DNA of 64,000 nt from Ascarosepion bandense (Eukaryota > Mollusca > Cephalopoda > Sepiida > Sepiidae), in NCBI GenBank assembly GCA_037127315.1, contig JBBBDQ010000350.1, forward strand, positions 4,243,501 to 4,307,500, read 5' to 3'. A program made the position numbers and the translations under genes. Under the pieces are notes generated by a model. That model was not told the DNA's origin. It did no database searches and saw nothing but the letters and a program-made list of their open reading frames with translations. Positions 20,881 through 32,429 of this stretch are shown one piece after another (position 1 is the stretch's first letter; the number at the start of each line of letters is the position of its first letter).

Positions 20881-21172
20881 CGTGTGTTGTGGCGCAGTGG
20901 ATATCGGCTAGGGACGAGGAATCGGGGAGCCGAGTTCGAATTCCAGTTGGATTCCTTGCATTCACTTACGCACGAAGGTATTAATCATTTAATCCGTTTC
21001 TTCCTTCCCTCCAGTTATATGTTAAATAACAAAACAAATTGCAGTCTATAACTTTGGCTAACAACCAGTCTACCGTAGAAAGTAATGGTAACCTACTGGG
21101 GAATAATCTTCTGCCCAGTCAGTCATATCTCTTTTGAGACATGATCGCCCAAGCGTGTATCACGTATGGCAC
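20881..21172 (+). mobile_element. tRNA-derived SINE-A
   Basis: Pol III A box in TGGCGCAGTGGATATCGG and B box GAGTTCGAATTCC, about 45 bp apart, head a 290-bp element. The body (CAACCAGTCTACCG) and the tail palindrome CATATCTCTTTTGAGACATG followed by GTGTATCACGTATGGCAC are family features. The loop is of the TTTC type. Confidence 0.8.
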
Positions 21173-21270
21173 AACCTTCTGATAACGATGACAACCTTCT
21201 GATGATAATTCTGCATAAAACTTGTAAGCTGTAGGGAGTTCGGTTAAGTCTGACACAGGGCCGAATCAAA
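21173..21270 (+). repeat. L2 LTR-like fragment
   Basis: CTTCTGATGATAATTCTGC and GTAGGGAGTTCGGTTAAG match the 3' part of the L2 elements at 15591-16338 (-) and 62705-63596 (+). Confidence 0.55.
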
Positions 21271-21289
21271 GAAACATCACACGCACCCC

Positions 21290-21512
21290 CCACGCAACAG
21301 AATTCCTTTCTGTTTATTAAATTTGCATCCCTGATAGCTACAATCTCTAAAAAATTCAAATGCAACGCCAATTACCATATTCTATGTTTCTGAATTCCTT
21401 TTATCTTTTATTCCTTCTTTAATATACCCTGTACCCTGTTCTTTTTTTCTCTCCCTTGCGTACTAGTGACGGTTCCTCCTTGCTTGGGGTGAAATGATAA
21501 AAAAAAAATAAC
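21290..21512 (+). mobile_element. Jockey/CR1-like LINE 3' end
   Basis: Contains AGCTACAATCTC near 21336 and the terminal signature CCTTGCTTGGGGTGAAATG followed by an A-run (about 21500-21508), as in other copies in the window. Confidence 0.6.
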
Positions 21513-21709
21513 CAAGTTATTTATTTTCAAGGGGAGACAACTCTATTTATCAAATTCATTGCACACCGAACAACTCACAAAAAGAGATGTTTATTTCTCA
21601 TATTGTCGTGTTATTTTCTGCAGATTTGTGACTTTGTTGTCAAATCGGATTTGTAAGAAATTGTAAAAAGTGCATGTGATTTGTTTAAGTGAATTGAAAG
21701 CGAATCAAA

Positions 21710-21907
21710 ATGTCATCAACATTAATGCATCGTGTGTTTGTCTATGGGACCTTAAAAACCAACCAGCCGAATTATTACGTACTCGAAAATTCCAATCACG
21801 GCGTGGCTCAGTTTATCGGAAAAGGTATCACAAAAAGTTTGTATCCTTTGGTTGTAGCATGTCGTTACAATATACCATTCCTTCTGCCCTTTGAAGGAAA
21901 AGGCAAG
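21710..21907 (+). CDS. GGACT: Gamma-glutamylaminecyclotransferase, coding exon 1
   Basis: GGACT releases free lysine and 5-oxoproline from gamma-glutamyl-epsilon-lysine, the isodipeptide left when transglutaminase-crosslinked proteins are degraded; it is cytosolic in vertebrates. This exon encodes residues 1-66. VFVYGTLK (9-16) holds the YGTL loop that binds the 5-oxoproline moiety in the AIG2/GGCT fold. YPLV (45-48) and NIPFLL (54-59) are further family motifs. The exon ends GGCAAG before GTAAGA (21908), phase 0. ATG 21710 is the first in frame and gives the family N-terminus. An acceptor TTATTTTCTGCAG ends at 21623, so a noncoding first exon upstream is likely. With exon 2 (34633-34905) the protein is 156 aa, close to the vertebrate size (about 150). 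Confidence 0.92.
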
Positions 21908-22550
21908 GTAAGATTGAACTGGGTTTTCCTTTTCATTAACAAATAAAATACTTTGTTGATGTGAGTTTTTAAAGTTTTACTACGATCCGTCAAATTATTT
22001 TAGCTAGCACAACTCTTCGACCAACTTGTGTTGCTTCTTCATCAATGAGAATTAAATTTTAAATTTCTACAAATAATTTGAGAAACCAGTTTTCAAACCA
22101 TTGTGCTCAGTCTGATGGGGACGTGTTAAAAAAAACAATAATTAATAAAATAAACATAAAATGAAAATGAAATGTCAATTGTAAATTGAATAATAAAAAA
22201 AAGCAAAGTTAGCTTGTATTTTTTTCATTTTCAACTGTTGATTTATTTAAAAAAAACAAACTTTTTTTTTTTTTTTTTTTTAGAAAAATGCTTTTGTTTT
22301 TAGTTACTTTTCATAAAATTTATACTATAATAATACTAGTCTTCATTCAGAGGTGAAATTCAACGTGTTTGACTTTGGTCTTTGAACGAATTTATTTTCA
22401 AAACACAACCCTTCAGCTTATCAGTTGGGAGGTGACCAGGGTGAGAAAACAGGTAGTTCTCCTTCGCTTGGAGGGGGTGGGGACGGAAAAAAAAAAAAAA
22501 AAAAAAGAACGAGTGATTTACGACTTTTTTGTAAGCCAGATTTGGTCCAA

Positions 22551-22552
<2 letters not shown>

Positions 22553-22585
<33 letters not shown>
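22553..22585. repeat. (ATCT)n microsatellite
   Basis: About eight tetranucleotide units, preceded by an A-run at about 22488-22506. Confidence 0.95.
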
Positions 22586-22586
<1 letters not shown>

Positions 22587-23130
22587 CACAAACAAAGACA
22601 ATGAAACTGTTACAAATGCCACCTCAACCCGACGTTTCCCCCCCTCACTCATTTGATAATACGGCCAAACAAACAGAAACCCCGATTCGGAGCACCAATC
22701 CCTATTTTCCCGTGATCTCCTTACCTAAGGATTCCCAGGGCGGGGCTTACTAAAAAAAAAAAAAATAACAAGCCATTTCTGACGTTAAAAAACAGGAAAA
22801 ACATAAATTTCACTTGTCTCGACAGTAATAATAAAATTCTCATTTTAGTACCCTGAACTTTTATATGTACTACTAAGAAAATAAAATTTTCTTCATTTCA
22901 TTTTTAATTAAACTAAAAAAAACGAACTTTTTAAATTTTTAAAGAATTAGTTTCTTTTAATTTCTTCACAAGTAAAGTGCAAAACTGAGTAAAAAAAAAA
23001 AAATTATCTGTCAGTTAAATTTAAAATAATTAAAACAGCAATCACTATTCATTGAATTGAACTAATAAGAAAATGTGATGATGAAGAAAGATTTATGTAA
23101 CGAAATAATTGGAATAATAATAAAATCAGG

Positions 23131-23242
23131 GTCAACATGTATAGGGTCAACATGTATAGGGTCAACATAAAAACATTTCTAAAGGGTACAGTTTTTTTTG
23201 TTTGTTTCTAAACCTTAAACAAAATGTCTTTCTGCAAGTTAA

Positions 23243-23277
<35 letters not shown>
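23131..23277. repeat. 18-bp tandem repeat and (AT)n
   Basis: GGGTCAACATGTATA occurs in three copies at about 23129-23170. An AT dinucleotide tract follows at 23244-23276. Confidence 0.9.
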
Positions 23278-23280
<3 letters not shown>

Positions 23281-24980
23281 GAACAAAGGTGATTCTGCCA
23301 AGGTTGATGTTCTGGTGATGCATGGCAAACCACTGGGTTTTGATCTACTGTTGGGGATCGATATGATAAAAGCATTGGGAGGTGTCATATTGCTCAAACA
23401 GGATCAGTGCAGTTTGGCACCAGGAAAGTCACTGTGTGTGCAGCCATTTTCATCAATGAACCTGATTTCACCACCACCTTCAACCATAAGGGCCAAATAT
23501 GGACTGCAACATGCAAGCGGTTGGGTGCCCCTGCTACTCTCTTCGGGCTTCTTGACAAAATACAACGGAGAATCTGTAACGTGATCGATCCTGTCTTGGC
23601 AGACCGGCTGCAACCACTCTCTCACTGGCGTGACGTGGCTTCCCTGTGCCTCTTCAACAAGTACTTTCACGGCCTCTGCTCCGAGGAACTTAGGTTATTG
23701 GTGCCGCCTAGGTATGAATTTACACAAGATACTAGATTGGTCACTAGATCCCACCCTTTTACAGTGAAACAGATAAGATGTAGCCGTAATTTTTACTCCA
23801 ACAGCTTCTTTTCTCGCTCTTCCCACCTGTGGAATTCCCTTCCACATGACTGCTTCCTCGACGGTTACAATCTCCAAGGAGTTTAAATGTAAGGTCAATA
23901 GACACCTCCTAACACACTAACTTGCATCTATTCTCTCAAACACTCGCACCATCTAACCAACCCTCATTCTCGGTATCCTTACCTGTCTATCACCCTCCTT
24001 CTGACATTTCCTATATTAAACCATCCTTTCCCATCACTTCCCCGACCCTATGTAACCCCCTGCGCTATAGTGGCAGTGGAATGCCTTGCTCGGGATGAAA
24101 CGATTTAAAAAAACAAACAAAAAAAACAACAAACATCTATGTCAATGAAGATGTTGTGCCCACAATCCACATTAAGGAACACTTGGCTTGGTTTGGACTG
24201 GAATGCAAGGATCCAGAAAGGTTGGAGAATGGTGCATGGGTGCTGGGATTAACCGTTAGGAAGGAGTGCAATGGATTGTGATGGAAGTGAAGAAGCATAG
24301 TCCCAGAAGCTCCTGACAATGTTACATGACGGACAGTGTTCTCCTTGTGTGGGAAGCTTGCCAGGCACTTTGTGTGGCCTGTAGAATTATCAAGAAGAGA
24401 GCTAGTGTGATCACAAAGGGCTAGAATAATGAAGTAAAGGACACCCTCCTCCAGCGTATGATGTCTTAGGATATGGATGCAGTGAAGTGGAATGATCTGG
24501 GTTGTAGAGATTGGTGCATGGATGTTTAGGAGATGAACATGTGGGTCAATGCATGTTTGTTAGTGATCAGTATAGTGTTGAAAATAATTAGCACTCAGAC
24601 CTGTACAGCGAATGGAATGCCCTGCTATGGGAAAGACATGTGCCGACGTCACAGTGTTAGCACCTCAGAGGAAGACTTTAACAGTACATCTTTAGAAAGT
24701 GAGTTGGAGAGTCCGTTACATGACAGCAAAGATTTGGAGTCAGTCAGTTCACTTGGAAGCAGAATCACCCTCCCCATCATTGCAAAGAAGCACCCGACAA
24801 AGATGATCACCACCCAGCTGCCACTTTTGTGATCAGGAGATCAGTTGGGAGTGTGGAGAACTACCTCAGGGATTTAAGAGAGCTAGAGTAGCCTAAATGT
24901 ACAAACAAATTGCTAGTGAGGCAGATTGTCCGCACATTGATGCTGGAATGATGAGGTACATGGATCAGTAAGTCAGATCG
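23281..24980 (+). pseudogene. Ty3/gypsy-type pol relic interrupted by a LINE
   Basis: Before the LINE insertion, 23281-23518 reads GKPLGFDLLLGIDMIKALGG (protease C-terminal region) and INEPDFTTTFNHKGQIW, the linker found between protease and RT in some invertebrate gypsy elements. After it, 24133 onward reads IYVNEDVVPTIHIKEHL, FGLECKDPERLENG and GLTVR (late RT). Farther on, VFSLCGKLARHF and MNMWVNACLL suggest the RT thumb and RNase H start. Stops and frameshifts are frequent after 24280. The part between linker and late RT is gone, so the LINE also marks a deletion. Confidence 0.6.
23519..24120 (+). mobile_element. Jockey/CR1-like LINE 3' fragment inside gypsy relic
   Basis: Starts at GGTTGGGTGCCCCTGCTA, matching 33577 onward of the longer copy. 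Reads LDKIQRRICNVIDP, FNKYFHGLCSEELR and HLWNSLPHD, with a frameshift near its 5' end. Ends GCCTTGCTCGGGATGAAACG and an A-rich tail to about 24132. Confidence 0.75.
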
Positions 24981-24984
24981 AGGG

Positions 24985-25195
24985 TGGCAGCATACCAAAT
25001 ATGCAAATTCCCTGGCTTGGAAAGAACATATAAAAAAGGCAACATCTTATCTGTTTCACTGTAAAAGAGTGGGACCTAGTGGCCAATCTAGTATCTCGTG
25101 TAAATTCATACCTAGGCGGCACCAATGACCCAAGTTCATCGGAGCATAGAAGAGGCACAGGGAAGCCATGTCACGCCGGTGAGAGAGTGGTTGTT
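24985..25195 (-). mobile_element. Jockey/CR1-like LINE fragment
   Basis: On the - strand the codons match the KYFHG..ELR.LVPP.YEFT-RLATRSHSFTVKQIR part of the LINE ORF. Both ends are truncated and stops are present. Confidence 0.6.
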
Positions 25196-25619
25196 GACTC
25201 GGCGTTTAGAATTTGTGCAATCAGTGGAGTTCATGTAGGTGCATATTAAACCAAAATTTATTGTGAGGTGTTTTCAGTGTCTGTACTACAGAATCCCAGG
25301 TTTTCTTTTACAAATAACTTTTTCTGTTTGTGTTTTGCCAGGGAGTGGGTGTGTTTAAACCTCCTTTAATGTCTGATCATTTTTTTCTCGGGTCTGTTTT
25401 GATTGGAGAATTTAACTGTTCTGTTTTTTTTCATTTTTATATTTTCTTGATACCCACAATTTTTGTTTCAAATTTTGGTTGGAAAAATATTCCTTTCACT
25501 TGAAAGTTTCCTGCTCAACATTTCCTCAGCCTACTGGATACAACTGTGCAAAGAATACCGTAGCCAAAATTTTGCATTTAAAACAAAATTAGAATGTAAC
25601 ATTGAAAGAATCTCCCTAC

Positions 25620-25840
25620 CTCCACCCATCTTATCCAGGGTCTGGGGGATATATGCCATTCCCAGTGAATATCTGAAACTGCATATACTATGAAACCCTA
25701 TGATAATATGTTTTTTCTTATACATGCATGAATTTACACTTTAGTCATTACAGTGTAATCCATGTATGAGAAAGAACATAGTATCATGGGGTTTGGTTAC
25801 ATCCACAGTTTCAGGTCACATTACACTATTATACACAAAA
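25620..25840. mobile_element. Palindromic pogo/Tigger-like MITE
   Basis: CCAGTGAATATCTGAAACTG...GAAACCCTATGATAATATG...CTTATACATG is followed, inverted, by CATGTATGAGAAAGAACATAG...GGGGTTTGGTTACATCC...CAGTTTCAGGTCA. The arms are over 80 bp with a short centre at about 25740. The arm sequence resembles the ends of Tigger-type pogo elements (-TGAAAC-G- -ATA-T- - -AACCCTAT). Confidence 0.5.
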
Positions 25841-27525
25841 TATTCCATGCACATACATTTAAAAATAATTATCTATTGCAGATTGCTTTTAAAATCCATG
25901 TGATGCATATCTGTTCAATACAGGAGTAACCCAAAAATCACAACATACCACTGTCTTTTCATTTTTTCATTTTTCTCTCGATCTCTGAAGAAATTTGAAT
26001 AAAAGTAAAACATGTTTAAATTGAAATACGTTTCCAATTTTATTCTTTTACTTTATTCTATCATCTTGTCGGATTTTGATCCATATATTCAACTCGTACA
26101 TAACTATCATAAAATTTAATTTATCTATTTTGGCACAATAAGAATTTAATAACTGGTTAAATTTATGATGGCTGCTGAAAATTCTCGGCCTGAATAACTG
26201 AAAAATTCAACTGTATAAGACTTTTTTGGAGAGGGGTATTGTTTCTTGTTTGGCTTGATAGCTTTTCAGCGTCTTCTTCCTTGTTCTTTGCTAAAATTTG
26301 TGTTTGTATGTTTGTATATCATACTCAAATAGAAAACACTGGAAAATTAGTCTTTTGCATAGATGATCAAAGGAGTTCAAATATTAATTTGACAAGTTAA
26401 GAGGTTTATCTCAGGGATCATTCAAGAACACAAAGTAATTTCTAGAGAAATAGTGAACTAATCAGTTTGCTATGAAGTACAAAAATCTATTTTAATTTTT
26501 TAGATGGTCAAAAGTCATGGAGGTATCCTGTGTTGAAAAATGATAAGATAGGTGATGCGAACCTTCAGGGTCAATGGAGGAAGGCTACTAGAAGTCCATT
26601 TTGTCTTTTATTCAGACACAATAAAAGGTTACTTTTTTCCGGTCAGGAATTACAAATAAATCTTTCACCTTTAAAAGGTTAAAACCTCTGTTTTATTTGT
26701 TTTGTGTGTAAAAGTTTTTTCAACATTGGAAAACATTTGCAAACAAAAAAAACATTAACCCCAGGTTATAAAAATTACCAGTAGCTCTGTGAGGGTGGCA
26801 TTCATGCTCTTGTAGAGATTACTCCCACCTTGTCTACCAGGACATCTGTTAAATGTTATTGTATTCAAGATTATAAAAATAAGAATCATAAACCCACTCT
26901 TTCTCCCTGAGGTAATCTAGCAACTCTGAGAAGATGCTCACTGGGAAGACCAACTACTTAATTTTACACAACCACGTGATGCATCACACTCACACACAAC
27001 AACCAGTCCCATTATTTTTTTGTCCTGTTTTGAGCTATGTGTAAATATAATTTTCTCTTTCTCCTCTTTTGTGAGCTATGCATTTCTTTATATAAATATG
27101 TATTTGCATGATAAAAGTTCACAAAGTACGTGGCCACACTTGCAGCTTTCTCACAAAATCCCGCTTGGCAGGAAAAGTCAGTTGCTTTTATAGCAGTTTG
27201 TTTAACCCTTTATGGTTTTCTATTCATAGAGCATGGAAATTGGTTAGCATATTTTTCTATGCACTCCATTGTACTCGGTGATCCTCGTTTGTTTAGCACA
27301 AGTTCATTTACATGACCTCGCTGGCTTTATTCAGTGTAGAGACATTTTTCTTTCTTATTTTCTGCAAAAGCAACATGCAACACTAAAATGTTTTGAACTT
27401 CTGGGTATATCACTATTTTCTCATGTACAATATCTTAGGATCCATATGTGTGTTGAATTCATTTTAGTTTGAAAGGCAATAACCTTGTCTATTACAAAGT
27501 AGTACTTGTCCGCTACTCTCTAAGG
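25841..27525 (+). other. Intronic, no feature seen
   Basis: AT-rich intron sequence of GGACT; short frames only. Confidence 0.3.
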
Positions 27526-28117
27526 CAGTGGTTCTCAAATTATTTTTTTCTCTGGGTGATATTTTCAGAATGAAAATCTGCTCACACCTCACCAAATTTT
27601 ATTTGATAAAAAAACTACATTTAAAAATTAAAAAAAAAAGACTAATAATGCATTAAATATAACACAAATGATAAAACTACAAAAATTTAATGAAAGGTAT
27701 GAGCTTGTTTTTGACTTGGGAAGGAAAATCCTGATGAAAAAGCATAAGCAGCCGTATGAAGAAGGTCCAGTGAGAGAGTTAAAGGGAGATAACTCCGAAT
27801 TCGAAGTCAACATTATCATTTATAACTCACTCTCTAATTTGTGAACCTTAGGTACTATATTCTTCATATTTGATATAATGCAAAAATATCAAAATGATAA
27901 AATCAGTCAATAATTATTTATAACTATTTATACTGGGACTCATGCATGCAATCACAAGTAATTCATAATAATATTTTAAATTTTGAAATCATATTTTTTG
28001 CATATGAATTTTTTTGAAACTGTTTCTAAATCTTCGATTATTTTCAATCATTCTGCCTCACCTGCTATACTTTTCCGCCGCATGTATGTGGCCCACTATA
28101 TTGCTTAGGGTTCACTA
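27526..28117. mobile_element. hAT-like MITE with 8-bp target duplication
   Basis: Starts CAGTGGTTCTCAAAT and ends TTAGGGTTCACTA. CTCTAAGG (27518-27525) and CTCTAAAG (28118-28125) are an 8-bp target duplication with one mismatch, as expected for hAT. 592 bp, no transposase. The right terminus has diverged from the left. Confidence 0.6.
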
Positions 28118-28789
28118 CTCTAAAGAATGATATTGTCGAAGAAATTCAAAACTGTTGTCACAAATTCCTGGGGATGGTCATGATTATAAATGTATGAGAA
28201 CAAACAACAACAAGTACGGCTGGTGAGGTGAAAAGAAGAAGACAAGAATTGCTCAGATTAAATTCTTGTATTGCTGATATGGAGAATCAAGGTGGAGGGT
28301 CTTTTTGTGGCCAAGAGAAGTGACCATAAGGATGGGAAGAGTTGATAGAGCCTTGATGTGATGCGGGTGTCAGGTTGGTTGACTGAGATCATGGCTGGTA
28401 ATGTTGACAACTTGCCTGCCTGTTTGCTGCAATGGTCAACAGTGTTGTGAGCAGCCTTCTTAAAAGTAGACTCATAATTTTTTTTTTTCATGCTTTTGTT
28501 TTGGTAGCAACATTTGTGATTGGTTTCTTTCATGTTACTTTTTTATTTTTTGAGTAGATTTGTTTTGTGAGCTGGATCTGGTTGTGTTGCTCTGAACTGC
28601 TGTACGGAGCAACTTTTTTTAACATTTTTATTTTTGCTTTTTTAAAATTTTTATTTAAATCTAGTCAGCGTCTTTTCCTGGATGGATTCATTATTTTGGG
28701 AGTTGACTCTTCATAACTGAAATCACAGAAAGTGAGGGACTGCTGTATAATTAACACAATTTATTTGACATAACTGGAGAATGACTAAG
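28118..28789. other. Intronic, with pogo/Tigger-like terminus
   Basis: Mostly unassigned. About 28705-28752 reads AACTGAAATCACAGAAAG and GAGGGACTGCTGTA, like the 3' end of Tigger-type elements. A - strand frame at 28258-28533 shows no family. Confidence 0.35.
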
Positions 28790-29185
28790 TCGGATCTTGC
28801 CAAACTTCGATCCTTTCACACCATATGCCTCTGACGAATATTGAGAATATTGAGAATATTTTGGCCCGAGAAGATCTCCAATGAAGATCTGTTGAAGAAA
28901 TGCAAGCAAGAGAACATGAGCACCATCATTACAAGAAGACGGTGGAGATGGATTGGGCATGTGCTCCGGAAAGATCCACAGTCAATCACAAGAACAGCAC
29001 TGCACTGGAATCCAGATGGCAAAAGAAAGAGGGGAAGACCAAGAACAACATGGAGAAGAATGGTGGAGAATGAGATGAAAGCCATGCAGTACTCTTGGGG
29101 TTTATTGACCAGTCTGGCCCAAGATAGGCAGAGGTGAAGAAGGTTTGTTGCTGCCCTACACACCATTGGGTGTAATGGATGATGA
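28790..29185 (+). mobile_element. RTE-like LINE 3' end
   Basis: Reads RILRIFWPEKISNEDLL, ITRRRWRWIGHVLRKDP, ITRTALHWNPDGKRKRGRP and LAQDRQRWRRFVAALH, the well-known C-terminus of this LINE type, with the only stop just before the last part. It ends with the (ATG)n-type tail GATGATGATG at about 29177-29186. Confidence 0.8.
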
Positions 29186-29904
29186 TGATTTGACATAGTT
29201 AAATTGAAGTCATAGTTTGATCATAGATTTATTTTACTGCTAATGTTATCTATTAAAAAAAAAACATCAGGTCAACGTTTTATTATCTAGTCTTGTGCTT
29301 CTGCATATCTCACTGCCAATTTTCTTTTTATTCTCATTTCATTAAAATGCAGTAAAAACTACAACATTAAGGTTTAAGATTTGTTTTTAAAAAAAAGATG
29401 ACATTTCAATTTTCAACATGCCCAAATGACTGGCCTAAATTATTATCTAGCATGCAATTTAGGTCAGTCATTTATTTCTTTGTTTTTCACTTGTTTAATT
29501 TGGGTATTTGAATTAGATTTTGATATAGTTAAGTTATTTTTTGTACATTCCAATCTTTATTTGTTTGCTGTTATTCCAACTTTGTTTTTTTTATTGGGTA
29601 TTTTGAACTGATGGATCAATGTTCTCATTCCATTATTGGTTTTATTTAATTCATCTATATAATAACACTTTTCTGCTGAGCCACACTTTTCACTACCTGT
29701 TCTTGGATTGAACTCACAACCACTAGAAACCAGTTACATTGTGCACTGCCACTTTTTCATTAAAAACCGCATAGCATGTTGAAGAAAGGTCTCGAATAGA
29801 ATAAAAAAAAGTTCTATTGTCAAAATATTTTTGTTATTATTAAGAGGAAAGACCAAAGTAATTTCTAATTATTTTCTAATGTCTTTTAATCCTTTTGTTT
29901 TGAG

Positions 29905-30185
29905 GAAACACACTTATTCCTCAGATAATTGATTATCCCTCCTATATTAACAAGAGTTAACAGGAAGTTAACTCGAGAAGTTCTTAGAAGTTCTAGAGAG
30001 TTCTTTAGAGTTCTATTAGAGTTCAGTAGAACTACTAGGCAGTTGATATTAGTTGGCAGCTAGCCGAATACTAAGTAGTTAGTTTTCAGTGGAAGATTAT
30101 CAAGTTCCTAACATTTTAGGTAAGTCAATTAGCAACTGACATAGCCTGATTATAACTTTCAGTGCAAAAACTACTCCGCAACACC
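29905..30185 (+). repeat. Unclassified dispersed repeat R4, copy 1
   Basis: About 280 bp, also at 35060-35355. Features are GAGTTAACAGGAAGTTAACTC (palindromic) and a run of AGTTCT-containing motifs. No coding frame or target duplication. Confidence 0.7.
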
Positions 30186-31686
30186 TTTATAGCATGTTCA
30201 AAATTTTGTTTAAAAAACTTCTTTTTTTTTTTTAGATCAGTGTGAGACTAGAGTTTACTATGGAATTTTTTCGCACCTTAGTTTGCAGTGAAAAACAGAT
30301 TAATTTGAAAATTCTTGCAAAAATCAAATAATTATTGGAAACTTTATAATTTATGAAACTTTCAGGATTTATTCATAAATAAATGAATTTATTTATGAAA
30401 TTATTATTTTTATAAAATTTTGGTAGAAATATCTTACTTTTTACATCTGTTGTTCCCTCCAACTCAATTTCATGAAATTTTTAGAAATTAGATTCTATCT
30501 GCAAACTTTGTTTTATGAGGTAAATGCAGGACTCTTTGGAAAATGTAAATTTTAGACTCTATTTTTTTTTTAAACAGTTGCCACTTTCTTGAAAATCTGC
30601 TCTGAATAGTAAGAAAAAATCTGCAATAAAACTGTGAAATTATTAGATCAGCTTTAATATTGCTTTTATAAATTATATATTAATGACATTATTGTCTGAA
30701 AAAAATTTGTATTCAATAATGAATTTTTACATAAAAAATTGTCATTTTACATTAAGAATTGTTTTCATGTTTTTCTTTTTTAAATTATAATAATTTATAG
30801 TTTCAAAAATCTTTAAAAACCCTTCAAAACTTGTGTTAGGTTATGGTGACTATGAAATAAAAAATAACTTTTTCTTTACTATCTACAAATTCTCAAGTCA
30901 GTGCAAAAATTTATTTTTTGATCAATAGAAAAAAGGATTGGCTCTGTGCTGAGGAAAAAGATCAAGAGAAAATTTCATGAGCAAGTATGAAATATTTAAT
31001 ATCCAATGAAAAGAGAGTGATTTTCAAAAGATAACAAATGGAACTTTCAATGACCTGTATCATGTCCCCACCCCCGCCAACCACCAAAAAAAATATTAGT
31101 TTGTTTGGAGCTGACCAAGCTGGCCTACTTATTGTGCCTGCCAGTTGGTCAGCCATAGTTTGAGTCAGAGAAAAATGGGAGAGAGAGAGAGAAAAGCAGA
31201 GACCAGGCATCTGAATAACAGTGGTGTCAAATTACATGCTGATACATTATCAGCCTCTAATGACAACTCAGAATTTCAAAGACTCTAGTCAGTTGTTAAG
31301 CTAAATACCTTAAAATATATCTTTTATTTTGAATTCAACTGTATAACTTTTATGCAAAAAATGAACTCTCTCAATTTGTTTAAAGCATTTTGAAAATTTA
31401 CTTTATGTTTGATGACATGAACATTTTCTCTTCTTGACTATTTATTTAATCTTCGAACTTATAATGTTTGATTACTTGTCTTTAAACAATCTATTAACAA
31501 TTACAAATGTGCAAATTTGTAAATAAATTCCTTATCTTGTGTTGTTAAAATATACACGTGTTTCCTTGTCATTATTCCTACATTACCTACTAAATTCCTA
31601 CACATTCCTTCAAGGTTATTAATTGAAGTCTATATTTATTAAGTAAAAATTCAAAAACTTAATACAAATCATTACGCATTAAGATT

Positions 31687-31736
<50 letters not shown>

Positions 31737-32429
31737 TTCATGTGTATATGACCTGCTCATTTTGAAAGTATGGGTGACCATACATGACATTATTAGAGAA
31801 TCCGATTGATGACTATAGTGAATTTAGAGTCAACATTCCTTAAATTGCAGAGAATATTTCCAACATTTGTAAGATTATACTTGAAAATTAAATGAGAAAG
31901 TGTTCACCCATAATTTTCTTAAATTATGTTTTAACAGATAAAGCCCCCATTGGACAGCAATAAATATGTAAATAGCTTATCAGTGCTTGACAAGTGTTGA
32001 AAGATATATACATCACTACTACTGTTCATTTTAAAATCCATTTCTCTGCATTTTTTTTAACTTAATTAAATATTGTTTCAAATTAGATTAATTATACTTT
32101 TTAATATTCCTCAAATAAATTTTCAGAAAAGTATAATTTATTTTTGGAAGATTTTTTAATGAAGAAAATTACATTGCAATGAAAGGCAGCTAAAAAGTGT
32201 GCTAATCAGCTATTTTAGGAAAAAATGAAATAAATCAATTCCAATCAATATAATTTCTGTTCGAAAAATACACTAAAGAGTATTTTACTTAATGGAAATA
32301 GTAAATTTGATCTTTTAGCTTTCAATTACAGATAAAATTAAAGCTTTAAACAAGATTTTTCATTTATAAAAAAAATCATTTTAAATCTTAGGTATCACAA
32401 ATTATCATGAAAAAGTAGAGAACCCTAAG
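30186..32429 (+). other. Intronic AT-rich sequence with (AT)n
   Basis: An AT dinucleotide tract runs 31691-31733. No other signature recognised. Confidence 0.4.

Noticed and set aside
28258..28533. - strand 91-aa frame, considered as a pogo transposase remnant
   Set aside because: It lies beside a Tigger-like terminus but no transposase motif could be identified.
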